A stretch of DNA of 64,000 nt, from the NCBI RefSeq assembly GCF_013133775.1, contig NZ_JABGBO010000001.1:1-64000 (forward strand), in the 5' to 3' direction. Positions 49,250-58,466 of the stretch are shown in pieces; positions within the stretch are counted from its first letter, which is position 1; each line of letters begins with the position of its first letter. The position numbers and the translations under genes were made by a program. This DNA comes from Pelistega europaea (GTDB taxonomy: Bacteria; Pseudomonadota; Gammaproteobacteria; Burkholderiales; Burkholderiaceae_B). Under the pieces are notes generated by a model. The model ran no database searches, had not been told where the DNA came from, and saw only the letters and a list, made by a program, of their open reading frames with translations.

Positions 49250-49355
49250 GGGGGATTGTCCTCAATGCAAGCAGGGGACATTCACCAGAAAGTGCTTCTT
49301 GATGTTTATGCAATGAATGCCTTTTTTCAAGAAGCAGCTATCTATTAACAGTTTG

Positions 49356-50186
49356 TTATTTTAAGCCTTTTTTTACCCCAAAACAGTGATCTAGTGTAGG
49401 AAATGTGCCTCCACGCACTTCTTCTGCATACGCTTTAACCCCCTCTCGAATGACGGCTCCTACATCGGCAAATTGTTTAGCAAATTTAGGGATACGAGGG
49501 CCGCTCAAATTCAGAATATCCTCAGCAACGAGAATTTGTCCATCACATTGAGGTGAGGCTCCGATACCAATAGTAGGGATATTGACATTTTCGGTAATAC
49601 GGCGGGCTAGACTTTCTGCACTACCCTCGATAACAATAGCAAATGCCCCTGCTTGTGCTTGGGCAATGGCATCATTATAAATACGCTCTGCCATTTCTTC
49701 ACTCAATCCTTGAGCTTTAAACCCACCCATAGTATTAAAATATTGTGGCATCAAACCAACATGTGCCATCACAGGGATACCGCGTTCGGTCAGAAAACGA
49801 GTGGTATCTGCGAGAAAAGCTCCACCCTCCATTTTTACGGCTTGAACATTACTATGCTGGAGAATATGGGCTGCGTTACGGAAAGCTTGCTCTTTGGACT
49901 CCTGATAACTACCAAAAGGCATATCCACCACCACGGCTGCTTGTTGTGTTGAACGCATCACAGCGGCACCATGTGCTGCCATTTGCTCAACAGTGATGGC
50001 TAGAGTATTCTCCATGTTGTACCCTACCATCGCTGTGGAGTCACCAATCAGGATTAAGTCTACAAACTCATCCAGAATGCGAGCAAAAGGTGCTGAATAA
50101 GAGGTGAGACAGACAATTTTTTGTTGTCCTTTCATTGCTGTGATTTGTGGAATGGTAATACGTTTAATATCAACATGAGTGCTCAT
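49356..50186 (-). CDS. panB: 3-methyl-2-oxobutanoate hydroxymethyltransferase
   Basis: This 276-aa protein matches PanB throughout: KIVCLTSYSAPFARILDE, DLILIGDSTAMVGY with a Mg-binding Asp, VKMEGG, PVMAHVGLMPQ, VIEGSAESLARRI and IGIGASPQCDGQILV. It makes ketopantoate for pantothenate and CoA. No panC is next to it. AGGA lies upstream of the ATG. Confidence 0.97.
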   Translation of the reverse strand: MSTHVDIKRITIPQITAMKGQQKIVCLTSYSAPFARILDEFVDLILIGDSTAMVGYNMENTLAITVEQMAAHGAAVMRSTQQAAVVVDMPFGSYQESKEQAFRNAAHILQHSNVQAVKMEGGAFLADTTRFLTERGIPVMAHVGLMPQYFNTMGGFKAQGLSEEMAERIYNDAIAQAQAGAFAIVIEGSAESLARRITENVNIPTIGIGASPQCDGQILVAEDILNLSGPRIPKFAKQFADVGAVIREGVKAYAEEVRGGTFPTLDHCFGVKKGLK

Positions 50187-50423
50187 GGCAAAATGTCCTA
50201 AGAGTAAAACTAAAGAGAAATAGAATACCCCATTTTTTAAGGACTCATGCCTGAAAATACTTATATAGCGGATTTTTGTAGAGAACTGCGGGGAAAATGG
50301 CAGTATTTTTACTTAAACATGCCGTGTCTAGGCAAGGGTCGTGATGCTGTTATTTCAGAGGATATTTCAGTTACAATATACGGCAAAATTTATGTATAAC
50401 ACATTTCATTTTTGGATGATACT

Positions 50424-52157
50424 ATGACACAAGAAACACCATTAACAGGCGCACAGGCTCTATTGAATACCTTAATTGAGCAGGGTGTAGATACGATTTT
50501 TGGTTATCCAGGCGGTGCGGTTTTACCGTTATATGATGCTTTATATTCTGAAAAACGCATTCGTCATATTCTTGTCCGTCATGAGCAAGCAGCAGTACAT
50601 GCAGCAGAAGGATATGCACGTTCAACAGGGAAAACGGGGGTAGTATTAGTTACTTCTGGTCCTGGGATGGCTAATACGACATCTGGCTTATTGGATGCTA
50701 TGTGTGATTCTATTCCTGTGTTGTGTATCAGTGGTCAAGTGGCTACCAGTGCGATTGGCACTGATGCTTTCCAAGAGTGTGATGCAGTCGGTATTTCTCG
50801 TCCAGTCACAAAGTGGAATGCACAGATTAAACGTGCAGAAGATGTGGTCGGTTTGGTATCTAAGGCTTTTCAACTAACCAAACAAGGTCGTCCTGGTCCT
50901 GTATTACTGGATTTCCCTAAAGATATTCAAATGGCAACCATTCCTGCAAATAGTAGTGAGGTGGTGCCTTTGGAAGAACCACCACAAGTTTCTCCTTCCG
51001 TATTACAAGCATCGATTAAACGGGCGGCCTCATTAATCGTGAATGCTAAACGTCCCGTATTTTATGGTGGTGGAGGCTTGATTAATTCAGGCAAAGACGC
51101 TTGCGAGGTGTTTAGTAATTTAGTGAGTTATACCGGTGCTCCATGTACATTAACGCTAATGGCGCTGGGGGCTTATCCTGCTACTGATAAACAGTTTCTT
51201 GGTATGTTGGGTATGCATGGTACATTAGAGGCAAACCTTGCGATGCATGAAGCTGATTTAATAGTGTGTATTGGTGCACGTTTTGATGACCGTATTACAG
51301 GGCGATTATCAGATTTCTGTCCTCATGCCGTGAAAATCCATCTTGATATTGATCCTGCCTCTATTGATAAAGTAGTGCGTGCTGATGTGGCTCTTGTGGG
51401 GGATTGTTATGCCGTGCTAAAAGACTTATTTAATGAAGTGAAGTCGTTAGAACAAGATCCTCGCCGTATGGATGACTGGTGGAAGCGTATTGAGAAATGG
51501 CGTAGTAAACAATGCTTAGCTTTTACACCTTCTGAGGAAGTGATTTTGCCACAAGCCTTGTTAAGTGAAGTAAATCGCTTGGTAGCAGATCGTGATGCCA
51601 TTGTCAGTACGGATGTCGGACAACATCAAATGTGGGCAGCACAATATTTGCAATTCAAACGCCCTAATCGTTGGTTAACTTCAGGGGGGGCTGGAACTAT
51701 GGGTTATGGTATGCCAGCGGCTATTGGTGCGCAAATTGGTAACCCTGATGAGCTTGTGGTGTGTATCACAGGTGATGCATCTATTCTCATGAATATTCAG
51801 GAGATGGCGACAACTATGCAGCACCAAGTGCCAATCAAGGTGATTTTATGTAATAACCAACACATGGGTATGGTGCGTCAATGGCAAGAGCTTATTCATA
51901 GCGAGCGTTATAGCCATAGTTATAATGCATGTATGCCTGACTTTGTGGCATTGGCAAAAGCGTTTGGCTGGCAAGCAGCCACTGTATCTAAACCAGACGA
52001 GTTAGAAGCGGCGCTCTTGCAGTGTTTAAATGCGGACGGTCCTTATTTCTTGGATGTACGTGTACAAGCCCAAGAAAACTGCTTCCCTATGATGCCAGCT
52101 GGCTATGGACATCAGCAAGTGATGTTGTCGGAAGATACGTGGTATGTAGAAGAATAA
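50424..52157 (+). CDS. ilvB: Acetolactate synthase large (catalytic) subunit
   Basis: This 577-aa ThDP enzyme has the catalytic Glu in [28 protein letters not shown] at the start, the FAD-binding central domain ([12 protein letters not shown]) and the ThDP motif [17 protein letters not shown] ending in [14 protein letters not shown]. It joins two pyruvates, or pyruvate and 2-oxobutyrate, in branched-chain amino-acid synthesis. The start is ATG 50424 (GGATG upstream). No ilvN regulatory-subunit gene follows; a terminator does. It could be a feedback-insensitive or biosynthetic isozyme. Confidence 0.93.
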   Translation: MTQETPLTGAQALLNTLIEQGVDTIFGYPGGAVLPLYDALYSEKRIRHILVRHEQAAVHAAEGYARSTGKTGVVLVTSGPGMANTTSGLLDAMCDSIPVLCISGQVATSAIGTDAFQECDAVGISRPVTKWNAQIKRAEDVVGLVSKAFQLTKQGRPGPVLLDFPKDIQMATIPANSSEVVPLEEPPQVSPSVLQASIKRAASLIVNAKRPVFYGGGGLINSGKDACEVFSNLVSYTGAPCTLTLMALGAYPATDKQFLGMLGMHGTLEANLAMHEADLIVCIGARFDDRITGRLSDFCPHAVKIHLDIDPASIDKVVRADVALVGDCYAVLKDLFNEVKSLEQDPRRMDDWWKRIEKWRSKQCLAFTPSEEVILPQALLSEVNRLVADRDAIVSTDVGQHQMWAAQYLQFKRPNRWLTSGGAGTMGYGMPAAIGAQIGNPDELVVCITGDASILMNIQEMATTMQHQVPIKVILCNNQHMGMVRQWQELIHSERYSHSYNACMPDFVALAKAFGWQAATVSKPDELEAALLQCLNADGPYFLDVRVQAQENCFPMMPAGYGHQQVMLSEDTWYVEE

Positions 52158-52180
52158 GGCGAGTCTGTTGAATGATGATA

Positions 52181-52220
52181 AAAAAGCTTAACATCTTAGA
52201 AAAATGTTAAGCTTTTTTTA
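52181..52220. terminator. Bidirectional terminator between ilvB and the TRAP operon
   Basis: AAAAAGCTTAACAT (52181-52194) pairs perfectly with ATGTTAAGCTTTTT (52204-52217), with A and T flanks on both sides. Confidence 0.92.
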
Positions 52221-52227
52221 AGGGCGG

Positions 52228-53550
52228 TTAAGTCCACCATTGAACTAACCATAATGTGATTCCTGGGAAAAAAACTAGAAGGATAATACGAATTAAATCT
52301 GAACATAAAAAAGGGAATATCCCTCTGTAAGTGTCTCCCATTGGAACGTCACGAGCTAGACTATTAATAATAAAGAGGTTCATACCAACAGGTGGTGTGA
52401 TAAGGCCAATCTCCACCACCATAAGTGCTAGGACACCAAACCAAATTGATTTGTCAGTGGCGTTTAGTCCCCAGAAATCTAAGCCTAAAATGATAGGTAG
52501 GAACACAGGGATGGTTAACAATATCATGGATAGGCTATCCATAACACAACCAAGAACGATATAAATAAGAATAATCGTAAATAGGATAACAAGAGGAGGA
52601 AAACCACTGCCAAGAACCCATTGTGCCATATTTGATGGGAGTTGTGATAGTGCAAAGAAAGCGTTTAGTACATCAGCACCCAATAGAATTAGGAAAATCA
52701 TTGCTGTGCCCGATGCTGTATCAAAAATAGCTCGTTGGAATTTTGCAAAGTCTAATTCTTTGGTCAGGATGGCGAGGATAGCGACAGCTAAAGTACCAAT
52801 GGCCGCTGCTTCTGTTGGAGTGAATATCCCGCCATAAATACCTCCCAATACTAGTAAAAAGATGAGTAAAATAGGCCATACTTGCTTGAGTAAAGTGATA
52901 CGTTGTGACCATGATATTTGTTGGATTGCAGGGCCACTGTTTGGGACTAGACGCACATACATGAGGATGGCAAGGATATATCCACTTAAGGCAATAAGCC
53001 CGGGAATCATCGCTGCCATAAACATGACAGAGATATTTTGTTCCGCCAATACAGCATAGATAACCAGAATTACAGAAGGAGGAATGAGAATACCCAATGT
53101 GCCTCCTGCAGCTAAAGCACCTGTAGCTAGTGCAGGCGAATAGTTTGCTTTTTTTAATTCAGGCAAGGCTACTTGCCCCATAGTAGCAGCAGTAGCCAGT
53201 GAAGAGCCACAGATCGCACCAAAACCGGCACAAGCTCCTACTGCACTCATCGCAACCCCTCCTCGAAAGTGCCCGATAAATGCGTTGGTTGCCATAAATA
53301 ATCTAGATGCCAAACCACCTTGTGATGCCAGATTTCCCATCAGCAAAAACAAAGGAATGACAGATAAGTCATAGACAGAAAAACGAGCAAATGCCATAGT
53401 TTTTAGATAGTTAATAAGAGGTAGCCAACCTGCTAAGCTAATATACCCTACCGCCCCTGCTACAAACATGGCAACACCAATATGAATACGGATAACCAGA
53501 AGAATAATGGCTAATAGCCCAACTAGTAAACTAATTGTTAAGGCACTCAT
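52228..53550 (-). CDS. TRAP transporter large permease (DctM type)
   Basis: This 440-aa, highly hydrophobic protein has about 12 membrane segments and DctM hallmarks: GFGAICGSSLATAATMGQVA with LPELKKANYSPALATGALAAGGTLGILIPPSV, and the late LGLITPPVGMNLF-like segment. It carries out Na+- or proton-driven uptake with DctQ and DctP. It ends the operon P-Q-M. Confidence 0.95.
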   Translation of the reverse strand: MSALTISLLVGLLAIILLVIRIHIGVAMFVAGAVGYISLAGWLPLINYLKTMAFARFSVYDLSVIPLFLLMGNLASQGGLASRLFMATNAFIGHFRGGVAMSAVGACAGFGAICGSSLATAATMGQVALPELKKANYSPALATGALAAGGTLGILIPPSVILVIYAVLAEQNISVMFMAAMIPGLIALSGYILAILMYVRLVPNSGPAIQQISWSQRITLLKQVWPILLIFLLVLGGIYGGIFTPTEAAAIGTLAVAILAILTKELDFAKFQRAIFDTASGTAMIFLILLGADVLNAFFALSQLPSNMAQWVLGSGFPPLVILFTIILIYIVLGCVMDSLSMILLTIPVFLPIILGLDFWGLNATDKSIWFGVLALMVVEIGLITPPVGMNLFIINSLARDVPMGDTYRGIFPFLCSDLIRIILLVFFPGITLWLVQWWT

Positions 53551-53553
53551 CTC

Positions 53554-54090
53554 TTAACCTCGCAGAGAGCGTAATTTGATATAGGCAGTATATAGTGCAG
53601 TGAGACACAGCAAAGCAAATCCTGGTGCTATCGTAATATGTGCAATCCATTCTGGCCAACCTAGAATCATGGTGGTCGTTTTCCATTTGTAGGTACTGAT
53701 TGCTCCTTCTGCACTGCGCCAGGTTAATAGTGCACTTACTATGGCGAGCAAAAGCGCTGCGATTAAATCTAAAGAGTCTTTGATAAGCGGGGATGCTTTT
53801 ACTGTGAAGAAGTCAACAATTATATGGGAGTTTTTCATCTGAGCATAGGGTAGGAAAGCCGATATAGCTAGAGCACAAGCAATTTGTACCAGCTCAACAT
53901 CTCCTGTGACGGGTTGATTAAATAGCCAGCGGCTGACAACACTAATAGTTGAAGTAATACAAATTGCTATCAGTAAAATAACAGCGATGAATGCTGAAAT
54001 CTGAGACCAGCGTAGTAGGAAAAGTCCCAGTTTGTCGCGAGGTACAGTAGCTTCCTGTACCTCTTTTTGGATAGGGTTAATATCAGCCAT
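53554..54090 (-). CDS. TRAP transporter small permease (DctQ type)
   Basis: This 178-aa protein has four membrane segments and the DctQ pattern SRWLFNQPVTGDVELVQIAC and LPYAQMKNSHIIVDFFT. It links the binding protein to the large permease. It lies 2-3 bases from each neighbouring gene. The N-terminal 20 residues are a charged extension. Confidence 0.94.
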   Translation of the reverse strand: MADINPIQKEVQEATVPRDKLGLFLLRWSQISAFIAVILLIAICITSTISVVSRWLFNQPVTGDVELVQIACALAISAFLPYAQMKNSHIIVDFFTVKASPLIKDSLDLIAALLLAIVSALLTWRSAEGAISTYKWKTTTMILGWPEWIAHITIAPGFALLCLTALYTAYIKLRSLRG

Positions 54091-54092
54091 GA

Positions 54093-55226
54093 TTATTGAT
54101 ATTGATTAACGAGTTCTTTGGCTCTATCAAGAATCTTTTGTCCATCATATCCTTTGGCAGAGACTTCTTTCACCCAGTCAGCGCTAACTGTTTCACCTGC
54201 TTTTAGGATAGATTGAAAGCCTGTATCAGAAATCTCATTGACAGTGTTGCCATGATCCAGTGCTTTTTGTTTGGCTGCAGGTGCAGAGTTGTCCCATGCT
54301 TTTCCAATAGATGCAGAAAATTCTTCTCCAGAATTATTATCAATCACTTTTTTGAGATTGTCAGGCAGACTGTCATAGCGTTGTTTATTCATAGCGATGG
54401 TAAACAAAGCACTGTAAAGTACTGGGTTAGGGGTATTTACCTCGGAGTGGAATTTAGTCATTTCGTGGAGTTTAACAGTAGGTACTACTTCCCAGGGCAG
54501 AATATAACCATCGATAACACCTTTAGATAGGGCATCCGCCATTGTTGGTAAAGGCATAGATACAGGAGTTGCTCCTAGTGCAGCAAGTAGCTTATTAGTT
54601 AAGCGAGTAGGGGCTCGCATCTTGAGTCCTTGTAAGTCTTCGACACTATTAATGGGATGCTTATTGTTGTGGAAATGACCTCTATCATGGACATTAAAGG
54701 CAAGAGGTTTCACATTCTCAAAGTCTTTTTGACCGAACTCCTCGTAAATTTTCCATGCGACACGGCTACCGTTTTCTCCATTTTTAATGAGGAAAGGTAG
54801 TTCCATTACCTCCATAGAAGGAAATCTTCCAGCTGTATAACCTGGCAATGTAAATACAATATCTGCAACACCATCAGCAACCTGTTCTATAAGTTGGGGT
54901 GGTGTACCTCCAAGTTGCATAGCAGGATAGAATTGACAACTAAGTTGTTGTTCTGACTCTTGTGAAATTTTTTCGCACCAAGGCTCTAACACTTGCTTTT
55001 GAGCAAGTGCAGATGGAGGCCAAAAATGAGCAACTTTCAAAATAATATGTTCTTTGGATTTTGCATTAGTTGTTTGATGGGTGCTGGGCGACTCTTGTGA
55101 TGCAGATGTGTTTTTTTGCTGTTCTGTGCTTGATGTCGTTTGTTGTGAGGTTTTTGATTCGTGAGAATCATCAGAGCAAGCAACTAATAACACAGAGGCA
55201 AGAAGTGTAAGGGTAAATTTATACAT
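54093..55226 (-). CDS. TRAP transporter substrate-binding lipoprotein (DctP type)
   Basis: This 377-aa protein has a lipoprotein signal (LLVACS, Cys at about residue 17), a 45-residue Ser/Thr/Gln-rich tether, and a DctP domain with VADGVADIVFTLPGYTAGRFP, GLKMRAPTRLTNKLLAALGA with the ligand-binding Arg, and VIDGYILPWE. The long tether and lipid anchor are uncommon, since most DctP proteins are free in the periplasm. The substrate is a carboxylate of some kind (family inference). It has a 272-base divergent gap to the PepSY gene. Confidence 0.93.
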   Translation of the reverse strand: MYKFTLTLLASVLLVACSDDSHESKTSQQTTSSTEQQKNTSASQESPSTHQTTNAKSKEHIILKVAHFWPPSALAQKQVLEPWCEKISQESEQQLSCQFYPAMQLGGTPPQLIEQVADGVADIVFTLPGYTAGRFPSMEVMELPFLIKNGENGSRVAWKIYEEFGQKDFENVKPLAFNVHDRGHFHNNKHPINSVEDLQGLKMRAPTRLTNKLLAALGATPVSMPLPTMADALSKGVIDGYILPWEVVPTVKLHEMTKFHSEVNTPNPVLYSALFTIAMNKQRYDSLPDNLKKVIDNNSGEEFSASIGKAWDNSAPAAKQKALDHGNTVNEISDTGFQSILKAGETVSADWVKEVSAKGYDGQKILDRAKELVNQYQ

Positions 55227-55498
55227 AATGTCTCCTACAAATTAATCGTTATTGGTATACCTTTAATTTACAGTGGAATATGTAACTTAGACAATCAATA
55301 TTTTCTGATTTATTAATCAGTTTTTCTTATAAATAATTTATTTCTGAAATGAAAAAACAGGTCGAAAAATTAGCTCAAGATAAATAAATTTATCTGTATA
55401 TCCAATGCAGATGTTTTGTTAAAATCAATGCGTCTTTATGTATAAATACTATACAATGCTCGGTTGAGAAGATTGTTGCTGTTTAATAAGGAATTAGC

Positions 55499-57010
55499 GT
55501 GGAACAAAGAACACAGCAGTTAGGGCGGTATGCCATGCTATGGCGTTGGCATTTCTATGCTGCTATTTTTGTAGTGCCATTATTAGTCATATTATCCTTG
55601 ACCGGGTTGGTGTATCTATATAAAGCACAAATAGAGGCTTATCTTTATGCAGAGCAACTTTATGTGACACCACAAGAGAGTGGTAAAAAATCGTTGCAAG
55701 AACTTTATGCTATTGCACAAACAGAGCGCCCCAATACCCATTTTACTGTAGAGGTCCATGAGGCAGCTGACCGTAGTGCACAGTTTATCTATGCAGATGG
55801 TCAGGGCGGTAAGGCAAGTATTTTTATCAATCCTTATACGGGAGAGATATTGGCTGATATGCCCACTTTAAAGCAAAATGCAACCTATCTAGTAGGGATG
55901 GCACGACAAATTCACCGTAATCTTTTATCAGGGTCAAATGGACATATTGTGATGGAGCTTGCTGCTTGCTGGACCTTGATAATGATGTTTACTGGTTGGG
56001 GACTTTGGTGGGCTCGTAAACGTCGAGAGGGTTGGAAAGATGGTTTGCTCCCTAAGAAAAACGCTAGAGGCAGACCTTTCTGGGTGCAATGGCATAGTTT
56101 TATAGGTGTAATACTGTCCATTGGTGTGGTGTTCTTTGTGATGACTGGGATGCCGTGGACATCAGTGTGGGGCAGCAAGTTTAAGGAAATGGTCGCTGCT
56201 GTGAATCTAGGCTTTCCTCCCATTCCCGCTGCGGTGAGTGGGCATGAAGATCATGTTTCTGCAGCAAATCAAGAGGCAAAAGGTCAAACCATCAATGATA
56301 AGAAGCATGATGTCTCTACGGGAGGGACCCATCAGCTTCCAGCATTAGGTGAGCATGCTAATCATGTAGCGGTTGCAGGGAATCAACATGAGGATCATAA
56401 CAATCATGTTTTGCCTAAAAAGATTGATGATTTGACTTTAGAAAATAAGGCATGGTCAGCGGGATTATTACCTATTCCTGAAAGTGAACATGGACATCAG
56501 CAAACGATTAGTTTGGATGATGTGACGAAGATTGCCAATGCCAACAATATTCAAGAAGATTATTCTATTGTTCCTCCAAAGAATGAGAAAGGGGTATATA
56601 CCGTCTCTTATTATCCGAGTGAGCCAACCCTAGAGAAAGTGCTGAATATTGATCAATACACAGGTAAGATTATTAACCAACTTGCTTACAAGGACTATGG
56701 TGCTATTGCCAAGGTGATTGAGCATGGTGTTTATTTACACATGGGAACTTACTTTGGTTGGTTAAATCAGTTGATTTGTGCTGTATTAACGTTGGGCCTG
56801 GTGTTTGTAAGTATCAGTGGTGTGATTATGTGGGCTAAACGCAAAATCAAAGGTCGTCTTAGCTCACCTCCCCTACCTGTTGAAGTGCCATCTATGACCA
56901 AGTGGGTAGTGGGATTTGTGATTTTTGGTATTATCTTTCCGCCAGCAGGGTTAAGTATGTTAATCGTGTATGGGTCGGATAGGCTTTATATGAAATTAAA
57001 GCAAAGATAA
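55499..57010 (+). CDS. PepSY-associated membrane protein with a histidine-rich insert
   Basis: This 503-aa protein has PepSY_TM architecture: a first helix at about 20-40, a PepSY-like periplasmic stretch, helices near 155, 200 and 410-440, and one near 465-490. Conserved His residues lie in ARQIHRNLL and HGVYLHMGTYFG. Residues about 245-310 form a His/Asp/Glu-rich segment (GHEDH, GEHANH, HEDHNNH) typical of metal binding. The family includes FoxB-like iron-siderophore reductases and other membrane proteins of unclear role. It starts at a GTG with AAGGA upstream. No Fur box was found before it. Confidence 0.83.
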   Translation: MEQRTQQLGRYAMLWRWHFYAAIFVVPLLVILSLTGLVYLYKAQIEAYLYAEQLYVTPQESGKKSLQELYAIAQTERPNTHFTVEVHEAADRSAQFIYADGQGGKASIFINPYTGEILADMPTLKQNATYLVGMARQIHRNLLSGSNGHIVMELAACWTLIMMFTGWGLWWARKRREGWKDGLLPKKNARGRPFWVQWHSFIGVILSIGVVFFVMTGMPWTSVWGSKFKEMVAAVNLGFPPIPAAVSGHEDHVSAANQEAKGQTINDKKHDVSTGGTHQLPALGEHANHVAVAGNQHEDHNNHVLPKKIDDLTLENKAWSAGLLPIPESEHGHQQTISLDDVTKIANANNIQEDYSIVPPKNEKGVYTVSYYPSEPTLEKVLNIDQYTGKIINQLAYKDYGAIAKVIEHGVYLHMGTYFGWLNQLICAVLTLGLVFVSISGVIMWAKRKIKGRLSSPPLPVEVPSMTKWVVGFVIFGIIFPPAGLSMLIVYGSDRLYMKLKQR

Positions 57011-57030
57011 CAAGCACTAGATTTGATAGA

Positions 57031-57074
57031 ATTAAACAGGCTACTGATAAAAATGCATCGGTAGCCTGTTTAAT
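57031..57074. terminator. Bidirectional terminator after the PepSY gene
   Basis: ATTAAACAGGCTAC (57031-57044) pairs perfectly with GTAGCCTGTTTAAT (57061-57074). Confidence 0.88.
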
Positions 57075-57080
57075 TCAAAG

Positions 57081-57374
57081 TTATTTGGATGGATTGAGTA
57101 AATTATTAAAAGAGTTTTTAAGTTGATCCATATCTTTCATGCGGTGTAAGTACGCTGAGCAAGTTTTTTCCTGCATGTCTTCATCCATTTTTTCTAACTC
57201 AGCGACCATGGTTTCTTTTGAAGGCAACATACTAGCTATTACTGATGCTTCTTTAGAGTCAAGCAACTCCTCATAAGATGCCAACATCTTTTCGCATGAT
57301 TCAGGCATGCTACCACCACAACCTGCTAATAAGGCAATTACACCTGCAGTTACAGTAAATTTTAGTGCTTTCAT
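57081..57374 (-). CDS. Small lipoprotein (DUF5339-like)
   Basis: This 97-aa protein has a lipoprotein signal (LLAGC, Cys at about residue 19) and a short mature helix-rich part with two more cysteines (ESCEKML and KTCSAYL), probably a disulfide. Similar small Cys-paired lipoproteins are grouped as DUF5339; I am not certain of the assignment. It lies between a terminator and an AT-rich region, so it is a single gene with unknown function. Confidence 0.72.
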   Translation of the reverse strand: MKALKFTVTAGVIALLAGCGGSMPESCEKMLASYEELLDSKEASVIASMLPSKETMVAELEKMDEDMQEKTCSAYLHRMKDMDQLKNSFNNLLNPSK

Positions 57375-57473
57375 ACTGGTCTCCCATATTAAAATTAAGC
57401 ACCATATTGTAACTTTATTTTTATAAATTTACATAATGGGGAAATTTTTTGATAAATAAAAGTGAATGTGACT

Positions 57474-58313
57474 TTAATAAGCAAATCTATCTTTTAGGGA
57501 GGTTAAGCAATATTGTTCGAGAATTGCAAGTTGACGCTCACGAGCACTTTTTTTAAAGCCCCCTACTTTTTTGGCAATGATAAGCTCATTTTTCATTGAG
57601 TGCTCCCATCCCACTAACTCTGTGACAGTGACTTGATAGCCACGGGCCTCTAATTGCAAACAACGGAGTACATTGGTTAAATGAGAGCCAAATTCTCGGG
57701 TATGAATGGGATGGCGCCATAATTCAGAGAGTGGTGTTTTACCTAGTGTTTGACCTTTCTCTTTGCGTAAAACGGAAGCCACTTCTGCTTGATAACAAGG
57801 CACTAAGACCATGTAGCGAGCATTATGAGCCAGACCAAAGCGGATGGCATCATCTGTCGCAGTATTACACGCATGTAAAGCAGTGACAATATCGATTTTT
57901 TCAGGTAATTCTGTGGTTTGAATCGACTCTTCAACAGTCATTGCTTTAAACGTCATGCCATGACTAAATCCTAAGCGATTAGCAAGCTCCTCAGATTTTT
58001 TGACCAAATCAGTGCGTGTCTCAATACCATAGACATGAGCATGTTCAAATTTTTTTAAATACAAGTCATATAGAATGAAACCGAGATATGACTTCCCAGC
58101 ACCATGATCTACGAGATTTAGACTCCCTTTATGCTCAAGAATATCTGCCATTAAAGGTTCGATAAATTGGTAGAGATGATAAACCTGTTTGAGCTTACGC
58201 CGAGTATCTTGATTGAGTTTGCCATCGCGAGTGAGTATATGGAGCTCTTTGAGTAATTCAATACTTTGTTCAGGTTTAATCTCAGGAATGAGAGGAGTAT
58301 CTGTTTTAGCCAT
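57474..58313 (-). CDS. SAM-dependent methyltransferase (Methyltransf_32-like)
   Basis: This 279-aa protein has a class I methyltransferase fold: motif I NLVDHGAGKSYLGFILY near residue 67, motif II-like HVYGIETR, and HACNTATDDAIRFGL near residue 146, a pattern seen in METTL25-type and related bacterial enzymes. The His/Cys in HACN and PCYQAE are conserved in that group. The target is unknown. The 18-bp repeats start just upstream. Confidence 0.78.
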   Translation of the reverse strand: MAKTDTPLIPEIKPEQSIELLKELHILTRDGKLNQDTRRKLKQVYHLYQFIEPLMADILEHKGSLNLVDHGAGKSYLGFILYDLYLKKFEHAHVYGIETRTDLVKKSEELANRLGFSHGMTFKAMTVEESIQTTELPEKIDIVTALHACNTATDDAIRFGLAHNARYMVLVPCYQAEVASVLRKEKGQTLGKTPLSELWRHPIHTREFGSHLTNVLRCLQLEARGYQVTVTELVGWEHSMKNELIIAKKVGGFKKSARERQLAILEQYCLTSLKDRFAY

Positions 58314-58332
58314 GATATATAGTGGTGGTTAA

Positions 58333-58400
58333 GCAAGCGGTGATACCAATATAAGTGGCGATGCTAGTATAAGTGGTGATGCCAGTATTATAGCGGTATG
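58333..58400. repeat. Degenerate 18-bp tandem repeat upstream of the methyltransferase
   Basis: Units at 58333-58350, 58351-58368 and 58369-58386, plus a partial one after, share the pattern AAGTGGTGATGCCAGTAT. They lie 20 bases before the methyltransferase start, in its promoter/leader region. Confidence 0.7.
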
Positions 58401-58466
58401 TCTTACATAATGAAAATGAATAAATAGGAGGTGGTACCCAGCGAATGAATACTCCTCCTTAAAGAA

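Noticed and set aside
55305-55325. CTGATT-TATT-AATCAG followed by T5 in the TRAP/PepSY divergent gap.
   Set aside because: Short and AT-rich; could be chance. It would be a poor terminator, and no repeat elsewhere supports an operator.
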